From: Paenibacillus woosongensis
Lineage (GTDB): Bacteria; Bacillota; Bacilli; Paenibacillales; Paenibacillaceae
Assembly: GCF_030122845.1 (NCBI RefSeq)
Contig: NZ_CP126084.1
Coordinates: 4,798,501-4,862,500 of the forward strand
Length of the DNA: 64,000 bases
Reading direction: 5' to 3'
The notes beneath the pieces are model-generated. The model was not told the origin of the DNA. It ran no database searches and was given only the letters and a program-made list of their open reading frames with translations. The position numbers were made by a program, and so were the translations under genes. Positions 35,585-45,079 of this stretch are shown here, in pieces. Numbering within the stretch: position 1 is the stretch's first letter; every line of letters starts with the position of its first letter.

Positions 35585-38500
35585 TTAATAAGTAGTGTTA
35601 GCTGTGAAGCTTTCAACGCTGTTTCCATCGCCAGCGATATCGTCTGTGATAGCACCTTTACCACCTTTGAATTCAATGCGAATTCTTTCACCAGCAGTGA
35701 ATGGTCCTTGTACCTCTACGCGCAGTTTAGTTCCATTAGCAGATACACTTAGAACGGTGTACTTAGTATCGCCAACTTTAACTTCGAACAGATCATTGAT
35801 AAACGCAGTGGAGTACTTAGCATCATTATTATTCACTCTGATATTCTCAGTCATGTTGAAGTCAAAGTACACAGCATCTGTTACAGAACCAGTACCTACA
35901 ACAACCGAGCTGTCCTTTTTCTTAGGAGCAATTTTGTCTTTCAGCAGTTCATTGTTGTGTACAGGTACTTTGTTACCGAACACATCAGAAGCAGCACCCT
36001 CAACAATGTCTAGATAGTAAGGACCAGCTTCGGAAAGTTTGTTGGAACCTGTGAATTTCAGGATCAACGTCTTCTTGTCACTGCTCAACTCTGCACTGCT
36101 TGGAGTTTGGTCGTTAACTTTAAAGCCAGTTCTGCTGTAGCTGTTGATTTTAGCGCCGAATTTAACTTCGACTTTTTCAGTGGAAATAGCTTCGGAGTCT
36201 CCAACTTTAATATTGAATTGGCTTGTAGCTGCATCAATAGTTTTAGTCAGTACGGAAGAACCGTTACCATCTGTAATGATATCGCCCTCTTTATCAGCAA
36301 CATAGTGGACTTCAATTGTATCGTTAACAACAGCTACGATATCATCAGCAAAGTCACGTGCATCAAGACGAACACTATCGGAGTTGTAGATATTTACTTT
36401 TCCTTCGTAAACATATCTCTTACCGTTATGAACTACAGCGTACTTGTCAGCGACAAGAGCACTTCCAGTACCGCTTGTTGCAAGATCAGTAGAGAATTGA
36501 AGATACAGATAATTTCCGTTATCGCTCAACCATGCACGCTCAAGTGTGTTGTCACCCAGGTTGGCAGTGTTGATTTTGATGGATTGAGGAAGCATTGTGT
36601 TTTTCACGTATGCTCTGTCACCAATACCAGAAACTTCGAGTGTGTACTCTTTGTTTTCGTCAAGATCGTTACCCAGGTTAACTTTAACTTCATTGTCAGA
36701 GTCAAGCTTAGAAACATCAACAGCTAATTCTGGATGACCTTTGCTATCGATCCAGTCGACGTCAGCAATTTTGCCATCGCTGTTTTTCAGAACATAGTTC
36801 TCAAGATCTTTAGCATCATTTTCTCTTACTTTTTCACTGAACGTCAACGTTACGATGTAGTCGCCGTCTTTTTTCTCGACTTTGTTTTTGATGACCGTTG
36901 GACGAATTGTATCCAGTGTTGGAGTTACTTTAGCGTCGCGGTCAGCTTTGTTATCGCTGTAATCTCTAACGCCTTTAACATAAACAGTGTTCTCATTGTA
37001 GTTCATAGGATCTTTAAGGTAAACTTTAACCTCATCGTCCTTGATGTCATAGCTACTAGCACCATTTGAAGTAGTATTTACATAAATATCTTCAATGTCT
37101 TTGATCGTTTCGTTGAATTTGATTGTCAGTTCTTCCAAATCATTTGTTTCAACAGATACGATTTCAGGTGCTGCAGTGTCTTCTGCAACTTCAAATTTGT
37201 TGTCAACAGGAGCAATTCTCAGACCAGAGTAATCTCTCACGTTGCTTACAGCTACTGTATGCTCGCCAACTGGCAGGTTTGCATTCACAATGACAGTATT
37301 AGGGTATACATAAGTTACGGATCCACCAATAGTACCGCCATTGATTTCGAAGTTACTGGAAAGCGTTGCGTCAGCTGCTTGAACTGGCTCACTAAATACG
37401 ATTTTGAACGCTTTAGTACCTAGTCCAACAACCTCTTTCACAGTTGGTGCAGTAACGTCTACAGGAGTGAACTTAACATCTGTATTAAACGTTACAGTAC
37501 CATCTTCGTTTTTCACGTTGGAGATTGTAAGTGTAGTCTCGTCTTTGTTCTCAAGGCTTCTGCCAGATTGTGTCAACAACAATGTTACTTGAGTTTTGTC
37601 GCTGGACAATTTAGCGGAATCAACATCTACATTTTTGATTTTATAATTGCTCTTTTGTTCTGCAGATGCTTTATCTACAGTACCGTCAAAAGTAACAACG
37701 ATTTCTTTCAAGTTGTCAGCTTTAACAGTATCAACTTTTTGAGCCACAGTAGTAACATAAGTTACTTTGTGAGTGTAGTCATGACCGTTGTGAGAGAATT
37801 TCACTTCAGTTTCTTTGTTAGGCGCAAGAGCTTCGTCCAAAGTTACTTTCACAACTTCGTCGTTGGAGAGTTTGAACTCAACAACTTTACCAGCTTCAGA
37901 TACTTCGTAGGAAGCTACAGTTGGAACTTGGTTAGCTTCGTAAGTCGCATGAGCAGCTACAACTACTTGCGAACGAGTTGCGTTTGCTTGGTAGTTGATG
38001 CCGGACTCGAGCAGACCTGCATCAATTGCAGCTTGAACATAGCCTTTAGCCCACTCAGTTGCAGTGTTGTTAGTTTCAGCTGGAACTTCCAGTTTCAACG
38101 CTTTAACCAAAACTACTGCCAATTCTTGAACTGTCAGGTTGTCGTTTGGTCCAAACAGTTGTTTAACAGCGTCTTTACCTGTCAGGATGCCAGCTTCAGT
38201 AGCTGCTTCGATGTACTTAGCTGCCCAGTGGTTAACACTGTAGTTTTGATCTTTGTAAGTAGCTACGCCAGGAACAGGCTCAAGATCGATCGCTTTAACG
38301 ATGATCGTTGCCAACTCAGCGCGAGTAATTGTTTTGTCAAGACCAGCTGTTCCATCTGGATATCCAGTTACGATACCAGCTGCTTTCAAAGCATCAAATT
38401 GTTGTTGTGGAGTCAGCTTTGCATCAGCACCGAATGCTACGGAAGCAAACATGGAGAATGCCATTGCTGTAGACAAAGCTACGGATAAAATTTTCTTCAT
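35585..38500 (-). CDS. Major S-layer protein with N-terminal SLH domains
   Basis: The 971-residue exported protein has a signal peptide (KKILSVALSTAMAFSMFASV, cleavage near FGA), three N-terminal SLH domains (residues about 30-215; TRAE, then TVQEL, then TRSQ) that bind wall polymer, and a long run of beta-sandwich modules (VVTFDGTVDKASA, IVFSEPVQAAD, IKFNETIKDI, VTLTFSEKVREND). The pI is clearly acidic by eye. The upstream region has a strong promoter, a leader of about 200 bases and two ribosome sites, as in known S-layer genes. I place the mature start at 38500 (MKKILS), but GGAGG is 13 bases away. An in-frame upstream start at 38572 would add 24 residues. Confidence 0.92.
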   Translation of the reverse strand: MKKILSVALSTAMAFSMFASVAFGADAKLTPQQQFDALKAAGIVTGYPDGTAGLDKTITRAELATIIVKAIDLEPVPGVATYKDQNYSVNHWAAKYIEAATEAGILTGKDAVKQLFGPNDNLTVQELAVVLVKALKLEVPAETNNTATEWAKGYVQAAIDAGLLESGINYQANATRSQVVVAAHATYEANQVPTVASYEVSEAGKVVEFKLSNDEVVKVTLDEALAPNKETEVKFSHNGHDYTHKVTYVTTVAQKVDTVKADNLKEIVVTFDGTVDKASAEQKSNYKIKNVDVDSAKLSSDKTQVTLLLTQSGRSLENKDETTLTISNVKNEDGTVTFNTDVKFTPVDVTAPTVKEVVGLGTKAFKIVFSEPVQAADATLSSNFEINGGTIGGSVTYVYPNTVIVNANLPVGEHTVAVSNVRDYSGLRIAPVDNKFEVAEDTAAPEIVSVETNDLEELTIKFNETIKDIEDIYVNTTSNGASSYDIKDDEVKVYLKDPMNYNENTVYVKGVRDYSDNKADRDAKVTPTLDTIRPTVIKNKVEKKDGDYIVTLTFSEKVRENDAKDLENYVLKNSDGKIADVDWIDSKGHPELAVDVSKLDSDNEVKVNLGNDLDENKEYTLEVSGIGDRAYVKNTMLPQSIKINTANLGDNTLERAWLSDNGNYLYLQFSTDLATSGTGSALVADKYAVVHNGKRYVYEGKVNIYNSDSVRLDARDFADDIVAVVNDTIEVHYVADKEGDIITDGNGSSVLTKTIDAATSQFNIKVGDSEAISTEKVEVKFGAKINSYSRTGFKVNDQTPSSAELSSDKKTLILKFTGSNKLSEAGPYYLDIVEGAASDVFGNKVPVHNNELLKDKIAPKKKDSSVVVGTGSVTDAVYFDFNMTENIRVNNNDAKYSTAFINDLFEVKVGDTKYTVLSVSANGTKLRVEVQGPFTAGERIRIEFKGGKGAITDDIAGDGNSVESFTANTTY

Positions 38501-38593
38501 AACCTTTTTTTCTCCTCCTTGAATATCCTTCATATGAGAGTTTTCTTTAAATGAATAGCTCGTGTTACTCATTAGCCATTGCACCTCCTTTCC
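38501..38593 (-). promoter_or_regulatory. Tandem translation starts in front of the S-layer gene
   Basis: A strong ribosome site AGGAGGTGC (38582-38593 region) serves either a 4-codon frame (ATG at 38579, MANE then stop) or the in-frame ATG at 38572 (MSNTSYSF), which runs into the S-layer frame. A second GGAGGAG lies just before MKKILS. This resembles the two-start arrangement described for the Brevibacillus cell-wall protein operon; use of both starts is inferred. Confidence 0.6.
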
Positions 38594-38704
38594 AGAGTCT
38601 TGAGCGAGTTCCTATAAATTAGGTCTGCGGTTAGCCGCAGAAACTTGTAAACGAAGCAAACAAATAAACATAGAAATAGACGAGTTACCTAATCCTACCT
38701 AGAC

Positions 38705-38733
38705 ATTATACAATGTATACCAGCAACCGTAAA
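38705..38733 (-). promoter_or_regulatory. Promoter of the S-layer gene
   Basis: On the minus strand TTTACG (38728-38733), 17 bases, then TATAAT (38705-38710): a perfect -10 and 4 of 6 for -35. The predicted start near 38697 gives an untranslated leader of about 200 bases, as is usual for highly expressed S-layer genes with stable mRNA. Confidence 0.7.
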
Positions 38734-39033
38734 GCTAATTTTTCTAATAGATAGACAAGTTTCCCCATAAGGTACATCTTGGTTGTCTAATTTCGTCGCA
38801 TGAATTGGTCATCATTGTAAATGCTCTACATCTTAAACGCAGCAGAATTCAAAAAGTTGCGCCCTTTTAAAAAAATAATTTGCAACTTTGTTACTTTTCT
38901 AAGCTTATCCTCATTTACAACTTATTTCTTATCTTGCCGCCTGACGGAAATTAGTATAACATACCTGTTTATCCCAGTCATTAAGCAACATTTTCCAATA
39001 CCCATTATCATTATCCTATGCGGAGACAGCGCA

Positions 39034-39061
39034 AATAAGACGTCCAATTGGACGCCTTATT
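39034..39061 (-). terminator. Terminator after the 113-residue gene
   Basis: AATAAG, CGTCC and their complements pair around AATT (39034-39061). The T run on the minus strand is short (TTATTT), so termination may be partial. Confidence 0.6.
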
Positions 39062-39098
39062 CTTCTAAAAATAGAGAGATTATTCCATTATAAAGTTA

Positions 39099-39440
39099 TT
39101 ATCTAACCTTCATGGCCAGTTGGATAATCCGGGCACGCATTTGAGGATCTGTATTGAGTTTCGCATACATATCTTCAATTGCTTTCTTGTTGTCTTTGTA
39201 GGTCTTCTCATGCTTCATCGTCATATGCGACCAATCGATCAGCTCATTCTCAGCATTGCGCAGCGCGTTGAATGCTTCATGGAATCCTGTTTCTACTACT
39301 AGAGTTTCCATCACTTCCTGAGTTACCTCCTGGACTTTAGCCGTTTCTTCGATTCTTTTCTCCAAAACTTTCGATTTATCCTCGAATTTTGTCTTTGCTT
39401 TCATATAGCCTAGCTGAGCCTTCGATAGGATCGGTTTCAT
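39099..39440 (-). CDS. Small helical protein of unknown function
   Basis: I do not recognise this 113-residue protein. It is strongly charged and predicted helical throughout, with coiled-coil-like heptads (YMKAKTKFEDKSKVLEKRIE, then EVTQEVMETLVVETGFHEAF). It has no signal peptide, membrane helix or Cys. A purine-rich AAAGGGTGA lies upstream of ATG 39440. It sits between the major S-layer gene and the 1315-residue SLH gene, each with its own terminator. A cytoplasmic role linked to surface-layer production or to stress is only a guess. Confidence 0.65.
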   Translation of the reverse strand: MKPILSKAQLGYMKAKTKFEDKSKVLEKRIEETAKVQEVTQEVMETLVVETGFHEAFNALRNAENELIDWSHMTMKHEKTYKDNKKAIEDMYAKLNTDPQMRARIIQLAMKVR

Positions 39441-39530
39441 CTGTCCATATTCACCCTTTTGCTAAAATGTCTACTACTTCATTTGTTATTGTAACGTAAT
39501 CCCCAACAAATTACAAAATGTTGTAATTGG

Positions 39531-39568
39531 AAAAAAGAGAGCCTTCCCGCATCACGGGCAAGGCTCTT
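39531..39568 (-). terminator. Terminator after the 1315-residue SLH gene
   Basis: AGAGCCTTCCCG and CGGGCAAGGCTCT pair around ATCA with one bulge. On the minus strand the stem is followed by six T (39531-39536). Confidence 0.88.
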
Positions 39569-39575
39569 CAAATAA

Positions 39576-42500
39576 CTAGCTTAAGTTTTTAGGGAAAATC
39601 TTCGTACTCTTCTTAAGAAGCTCTACCGTAATCTTCCCTGCTTCTGCGCGGGTCATCGGGCTCTTAGGATTGAAGTTAAGCGAACTCTTCTTCTGTCCTG
39701 GAACGGTAACCGGCGTACCCGTCATAATCTTGGCTTTATAAACAGCCTGCACTGCTGGACGGGCATAAACATCGATTCGCGACGAATCCATAAATGTCTT
39801 CGCCAATGAGGACTGCAGCTTAGTGTCGTTAGCATCAAGCTTCAGTCTCAACGCTCTCGCGATCATAATTGCCGCCTGCTCTCTAGTCAGGTCTTCATCT
39901 ACTCCGAAATAACCCTCGCCAAGTCCAGAAATGATGCCCGCTCTAGCAGCCGTTTCAATATAGGCATAGGACCACGTATTGGTCTTCGCCGCTGGAACGA
40001 CGTCAAAGAACGTTTGATTGTCGTCATAGTTCAATGGCAGATTCAATCCCTTGACCAACAGTGTGGCGAATTCGCCGCGTTTGATCGTATCGTCTGTACC
40101 AAACGAATCGGAACGCAATCCATTGTTCATCATGATACCTTTGGAGTATAGGGCATTCAACACTTCACGTGCCCAGCCATGGTTGGTAATGTCTTTATAG
40201 CTGCTTCTCAGCTTCATGACTTTATAGTAACCAAATTGATCGAATGGAACGGTGATGGTTCCTTTCTTCGTATCCACCTCACCGCCGATATTCTCCCATA
40301 CACCACTGTCCGTCAAACGGAACACTGTAATAGCCGTACCAGCAGCATCAACTACGTTAGGATCAAACGCCAGCGTCAATTCACCGCGTTGAGACGGCTT
40401 TAATCTGCGGGTTGCATCTACTCCCATAAAGCTGATCGGTTCATGGCTATCCGTGGATGGATACGAATACCACGAGGAATATGGAGGCAATCCGTTCATG
40501 GAAGGAGAATTGCCAAGCTCGCCGATTCCGCCGCTGATCCAATAAATGTCGGACACTCTGATAAAGTTGAATGTGTTTGCATTCATGTTGAACAAGCTGA
40601 CTTCATAATCAGGCTTGCCGATTTTGCGATATCCGCTATCTTCCCCGCTAAGCGGATCAAAGATAATGTTACCATAGTCGTTTCTTCTCTCGACAACGCC
40701 GTCCGTCGGATCTGCAATCCCGAACAACAGCTTGTTGTCTGGATAGAACTTCACAACCGTATTCTTAGGTACTACAGCATTCTGCAGCACCGTTCCTTTA
40801 GGGAAAGACAGTTCCAATTTCTTATTAAAGACACTGTATTTATTGCTAACTTTCTCTGCCATAAATTGCGAGTCTATGGCAACGGCGCTCGCATAGTAAA
40901 CTCTAACGTCCGTACTGGACTTAACACCGTTACGGTCAATCTCAATTTTAATCGTGGTCCAGCCATCCTTCTTCAAGCCGACATAATCCAGGACAAAGCG
41001 GCTAGTTGCATCAGCCGGCAGATCCGTGCGCTTCATCGCCTGTTCCTTGCCGATTTTCACGCTCGTCGCACCCTCTGCTTCAATATCAAAGCGAACGAAG
41101 TTGCGGTTCACGATAATATCATTGCCGACGGTAGGTTGAGGCGCCAGAATACGGAACGCAGATACTTCGCGTTTCACTTCCAGCTTTTGTGATGTGCGTG
41201 AGCCTGTTCTGTTGATCAAATCCAGGTTGTAAATATGCGCTGCTGAAATATCCTTGTCAAACTTGATGTCCCGGATCCGGAAAATAAAGTTGTTCTGGTC
41301 ACCGGAGAAGTCGTAAATCAAACCGTTGGTGCCATAAGTAGAACCAACATGGTGATTGTTAGCTTGATTCGTATCAATATCAAAGCTGAACATGAGCGTC
41401 GACCCGCTATAAAGCTCGACTCTTTCAGCGCCGCCTCCATGAAGGACTAGATCATAGCTCGTTCTGCCCGTGGCAAATCCTTCATCCGTTGGCGTAAAGT
41501 CTGTAGCCTGCTCAAAAATTTTGCTTAAATTATTGCTGCCAAAATTCTCATAGAATACAGGACGATCCGTGCTGACCACCGGAGCGGCAACAGGGATAAA
41601 CTTCTCTATCGTAGAAACGTTAGTATCGATAATAAAGAAGCGGATTGTCTCAGTAATTTCCGTTGGGGTAGTTCCCGTTGGGTTCGCCCCCGTCGTTTTA
41701 CCTTTTAACACGATCGTGTTCTGACCGTAATACAGCGGCCCATTATTATCCACGTTAAAATCAAGCTTAAACGTACCCGAAGTTTCATTCAGCCAGTTCC
41801 CTTGGTTGCCCGGCAGCTGTTCCACGCCGTTCACAAAGACCTGGTTATAGAAGTTATGCGTAGATGTCCCGTCATTTCCAAAGCCGATATATTGACCGTT
41901 TAACGAAATGACTCTCCCTGTAGACGAGCTTGAATCCAGCTGAATGGTCTGGCCGTCAAGCAAATCCGTCACGTAAATTCTGCTTCTTGAAACATAGGAA
42001 ATATATGCGTTGTAGTAAGCATCTACAGAACCGTCAAAGTAAAAGCGTACTTGCTGCGTACCGCTCGAGAAGCCTGACACCTTATACACAGCCTGGTTCG
42101 TCAATCCGCCGGGTTGAGCTGCATAAGTTAAAGTGACATCTCTCGTGCTTAATGGAAGATAAGTTCCCTTCAATGCCGGAGTGCTTCCAATTGGCGCATC
42201 GCTTTCGACCAGGATGTAGAACTCGGAAGAACTTACCTGGGAATTGTTAAGCGGCTTCTTGGTAGCCATGCCATAGTTTGCAGTATTGCCGTCATAGCCT
42301 TCCAGCAAATACATGTTCTTAATGATCATTTGCCCTGGCAGATATTTAAACGAAGCCCGTTTGCTCGCTTCATATCTGTCCGCCGGAGAAGGACCGTAAG
42401 TAATCGCTACTTCAATATTTTGCAGACCGGTACCGTCAAACTGAAAATCACCGTTCGTCGTAAATGTGACCAAGCGATAAGTTGGCGTTTGCCCATCTGG

Positions 42501-43523
42501 GCCCGGAATGATCAAATCCTCCGATGCCGTTGCCGTCAACGAAACCGGGGCGGTCCCGTTAACTTCCACAATTAATTCATTGTTCCCGTTAAACGGAACA
42601 GACTTATATGGAACCAGCACTTGACCGGTCAGAGCTGCGCTATCCGGTGCTTGGGCAACCGTAGGAATCGTTTGGCTCAATAGGTCAATTGGGTCTGCAT
42701 AAGCCGAGTGCTGCAGACCGAGCTCTACGAAAGGCTGATTCTCGTCAAAGAAATACAGCTCTCTAGTCACCGTAACTTTACTCGTCTCGTTCTCGATAGC
42801 AATCGTTAACGTATTCAAGCCTGGTTTAAGATCTATATAGCTGGAGAAAAACTCCTTTTGGCTATCGATCAGCGTCGCTTGTTGACCTCCGTTGCCATCG
42901 CCGATATCGAGTGTGATTTTGGTGGCATTTTCATAGTTACCTCTAACGATAATCCGGCTGTTGGAGACAACTGCTCTTGCATCTTCATTCAAGCTGACCG
43001 GAGCGGAGCCGCCACCCGGGTACAAGACATTGGCACTCACCAAAGTTGGAACCCGGTCATATAAAATATAGAATGTATCGGAACGTTTATTATTGCCCTG
43101 GCTCCCGGAGAATGTAACCTTGTTGTAGCCAGAGAACAGGCGGAGGTTAACCGAGAAGCGGTTATTCCCGTTATCCGTGATTCTGTCCGTGATGGTCCGT
43201 GTGCTATCAGGAGCCCAACCGCCGGAAGATGTCGAGTTCAGTTGTTGAACCGTTACCTCCAGATCGGCGCTTACCTGATTATAAGTCCCATCTACCAGAA
43301 AGTTTTCGGTAGACGAAACGCGGACGCTTTGTCTGCTTAATCCCAGTACCGGGTCAGTACTGTTCAAATCTAGCGAGTTCGTGCTTTGAAGCTTAAGGTC
43401 ATCTGGGATAAAGTAGGATGGCGGTGTCGCCGCCTCCACAGTTTGTGTCAGGCCTACTGGAACAAGTCCAATAATTAAAGACATTAAGGCCAGCCACACG
43501 AATGACTTTTTAAAGCGCTGCAT
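39576..43523 (-). CDS. Very large SLH-domain surface protein
   Basis: The 1315-residue precursor has a signal peptide (FVWLALMSLIIGLVPVGL, cleavage near VEA). There follow about 1000 residues of beta-rich Ig-like modules (for example NRFSVNLRLFSGYNKVTFSG and TTIKIEIDRNGVKSSTDVRV), and three C-terminal SLH domains (KRGE, TREQ and TRAE motifs, residues about 1120-1305). It belongs with the other SLH proteins anchored to the CsaB-modified polymer. AAGGAG lies 8 bases before the ATG. The next genes upstream, tagO-tagA-csaB, make the wall polymer. The function is probably structural or in envelope maintenance; no enzyme motif is seen. Confidence 0.88.
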   Translation of the reverse strand: MQRFKKSFVWLALMSLIIGLVPVGLTQTVEAATPPSYFIPDDLKLQSTNSLDLNSTDPVLGLSRQSVRVSSTENFLVDGTYNQVSADLEVTVQQLNSTSSGGWAPDSTRTITDRITDNGNNRFSVNLRLFSGYNKVTFSGSQGNNKRSDTFYILYDRVPTLVSANVLYPGGGSAPVSLNEDARAVVSNSRIIVRGNYENATKITLDIGDGNGGQQATLIDSQKEFFSSYIDLKPGLNTLTIAIENETSKVTVTRELYFFDENQPFVELGLQHSAYADPIDLLSQTIPTVAQAPDSAALTGQVLVPYKSVPFNGNNELIVEVNGTAPVSLTATASEDLIIPGPDGQTPTYRLVTFTTNGDFQFDGTGLQNIEVAITYGPSPADRYEASKRASFKYLPGQMIIKNMYLLEGYDGNTANYGMATKKPLNNSQVSSSEFYILVESDAPIGSTPALKGTYLPLSTRDVTLTYAAQPGGLTNQAVYKVSGFSSGTQQVRFYFDGSVDAYYNAYISYVSRSRIYVTDLLDGQTIQLDSSSSTGRVISLNGQYIGFGNDGTSTHNFYNQVFVNGVEQLPGNQGNWLNETSGTFKLDFNVDNNGPLYYGQNTIVLKGKTTGANPTGTTPTEITETIRFFIIDTNVSTIEKFIPVAAPVVSTDRPVFYENFGSNNLSKIFEQATDFTPTDEGFATGRTSYDLVLHGGGAERVELYSGSTLMFSFDIDTNQANNHHVGSTYGTNGLIYDFSGDQNNFIFRIRDIKFDKDISAAHIYNLDLINRTGSRTSQKLEVKREVSAFRILAPQPTVGNDIIVNRNFVRFDIEAEGATSVKIGKEQAMKRTDLPADATSRFVLDYVGLKKDGWTTIKIEIDRNGVKSSTDVRVYYASAVAIDSQFMAEKVSNKYSVFNKKLELSFPKGTVLQNAVVPKNTVVKFYPDNKLLFGIADPTDGVVERRNDYGNIIFDPLSGEDSGYRKIGKPDYEVSLFNMNANTFNFIRVSDIYWISGGIGELGNSPSMNGLPPYSSWYSYPSTDSHEPISFMGVDATRRLKPSQRGELTLAFDPNVVDAAGTAITVFRLTDSGVWENIGGEVDTKKGTITVPFDQFGYYKVMKLRSSYKDITNHGWAREVLNALYSKGIMMNNGLRSDSFGTDDTIKRGEFATLLVKGLNLPLNYDDNQTFFDVVPAAKTNTWSYAYIETAARAGIISGLGEGYFGVDEDLTREQAAIMIARALRLKLDANDTKLQSSLAKTFMDSSRIDVYARPAVQAVYKAKIMTGTPVTVPGQKKSSLNFNPKSPMTRAEAGKITVELLKKSTKIFPKNLS

Positions 43524-43843
43524 GCAGTAATCTCTCCTTTGCTTTGGTTTGCATTTGTAAATAGTGCTGGATCGCCCCTATTCATCACATATTTTAATTA
43601 TCGGTGCCAAACCCTTAAATATTTAGAAGATACACAAAAAGTATTTTACACTTTCTTTCATTTCTACAAATTATCCACTCTTTCAGCCAGGAAAGGGCCA
43701 ATAGAAGGTCTTCCCAGAACATCAAGCAATTGAACAAAAAAAGACAACCTTGCCATGCTTCAGCATGTGCACAGGTTGTCCTGTCATGGAATGTTTATCA
43801 GTTATACAATTCCAATAGCCTCGAAAAAATAGCAGCTCCCTCA
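43524..43843. other. Spacer between the SLH gene and tagO
   Basis: This 320-base stretch holds the tagO terminator (43736-43780) at its right and the SLH gene's promoter region, AT-rich, on its left. No promoter pair is convincing. Short frames here have no ribosome site. Confidence 0.6.
43736..43780 (-). terminator. Terminator of the tagA-tagO region
   Basis: GACAACCT (43743-43750) and AGGTTGTC (43773-43780) pair, with an inner CATGCT and AGCATG stem. Seven T follow on the minus strand. Confidence 0.9.
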
Positions 43844-44965
43844 TTACTTCGAGCCGCGCTCCGCATTCGCCTTCATGCGCAGGCGGGCAAAAAAATCAAG
43901 CAGCGGACGCTTGGTCTTGCCGATCAGCCCGATGACCTCGGCGCCGATTTGCAGGAAGAAGACCATGATGCAGATGACGACGAACGTAACCCAGTTCGCA
44001 TTGTACATCGCTGCCGACGATTGAATAATGGCCAGCACCCCGAAGAACGCCGCGATACCGTAGATGATCAGCACCGTCTGACGATGGGAAAATCCAAGCT
44101 CGCGAAGACAATGATGCAAATGGCCTTTATCCGGTGAAAAGATTGGCTTCTTCTGCACCCAGCGGCGCACGATGGCAAATAGCGTATCGGATAAGGGTAC
44201 GCCGATCAAGATGAGCGGCGTCAAGAACGATACGATCGCAATCTGCTTAAAACCGAGGAGCGAAAGCAGCGCCAGGCTAAAGCCCAAGAAGAGCGCACCC
44301 GAATCACCCATGAATATTTTGGCCGGGTGAAAATTGAAATACAGAAATCCGATAATGCTGCCAAGCAGCAGCAGGCACAGCAGCGCCACAACATCATTCC
44401 CCATAAGGAAGGCCATGACCGCAATCGTGCCAATAGCAATCGCCGATACCCCTGCCGCCAAGCCGTCCAGGCCGTCAATCAGATTAATGGCGTTCGTGAC
44501 GCCGACGATCCAGAGAATGGTGAACGGGATAGCGATCCAGCTCTCCACCGATGAATACGAATGAAAAGGAATATTGGCGAATTCCAGCTTGATATCAAAA
44601 CCGAATACGACAACACACGCCGTAGCAATTTGCACAAGAAACTTCAGTTTGGCAGACAGATCGAAGCGATCGTCCAGCGCGCCAAGCAGCAGAATCATCG
44701 TCCCGCCAACCAAAAACGCTTTAACGAAATTCGCTTCACGCACGGAGAAAGCTTCCGGAATAAACGGGAACACGATAAAAAAAACAACGATAAATGCCAA
44801 ATATATTCCCAGTCCGCCCAACCTCGGCATGACTTTCGTATGCACCTTCCGCGCATTAGGGACGTCTACCGTGCCCGTCTTAACAGCAAACCTCTTGACG
44901 AGCGGCGTCAAACCCAGCGCCAGGCCGAGCGACACGACAAACCCGATGATGTATATTAGCCACAT
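43844..44965 (-). CDS. tagO: Undecaprenyl-phosphate sugar-1-phosphate transferase (TagO/WecA)
   Basis: TagO moves GlcNAc-1-phosphate to undecaprenyl phosphate, the first step in wall teichoic acid and related polymers. The 373-residue integral membrane protein has about 10-11 helices and the family motifs: VPNARKVH(T/K)xxMPRLGGLG, LGALDDRFDLS, NAINLIDGLDGLAAG, FMGDSGALFLGF and DKGHLHHCL. The start at 44965 is set by TTGGGGGTT. It is the likely first enzyme of the polymer pathway that tagA continues; csaB then modifies the product. It lies 114 bases downstream of tagA. Confidence 0.95.
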   Translation of the reverse strand: MWLIYIIGFVVSLGLALGLTPLVKRFAVKTGTVDVPNARKVHTKVMPRLGGLGIYLAFIVVFFIVFPFIPEAFSVREANFVKAFLVGGTMILLLGALDDRFDLSAKLKFLVQIATACVVVFGFDIKLEFANIPFHSYSSVESWIAIPFTILWIVGVTNAINLIDGLDGLAAGVSAIAIGTIAVMAFLMGNDVVALLCLLLLGSIIGFLYFNFHPAKIFMGDSGALFLGFSLALLSLLGFKQIAIVSFLTPLILIGVPLSDTLFAIVRRWVQKKPIFSPDKGHLHHCLRELGFSHRQTVLIIYGIAAFFGVLAIIQSSAAMYNANWVTFVVICIMVFFLQIGAEVIGLIGKTKRPLLDFFARLRMKANAERGSK

Positions 44966-45079
44966 GTAAAATTCAACCCCCAATTGTTATACCCGGAATG
45001 AATTATACTCTGTTTAAAAGTAAATCACCAAGTCCGTAAAAGAGCAATATTGCGCCTATTTCCTCCAAAAGTCACTTAT

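Larger units (their letters stand above)
38594..39098. other. Leader and upstream region of the S-layer gene
   Basis: This holds the S-layer promoter, a leader hairpin (TCTGCGG and CCGCAGA, 38630-38647) and, further right, the terminator of the 113-residue gene. No other gene is seen. Confidence 0.7.

Noticed and set aside
37568..38488. 306-residue plus-strand frame opposite the S-layer gene
   Set aside because: It is a shadow of the S-layer coding strand with Cys/Ser-rich, unnatural composition.
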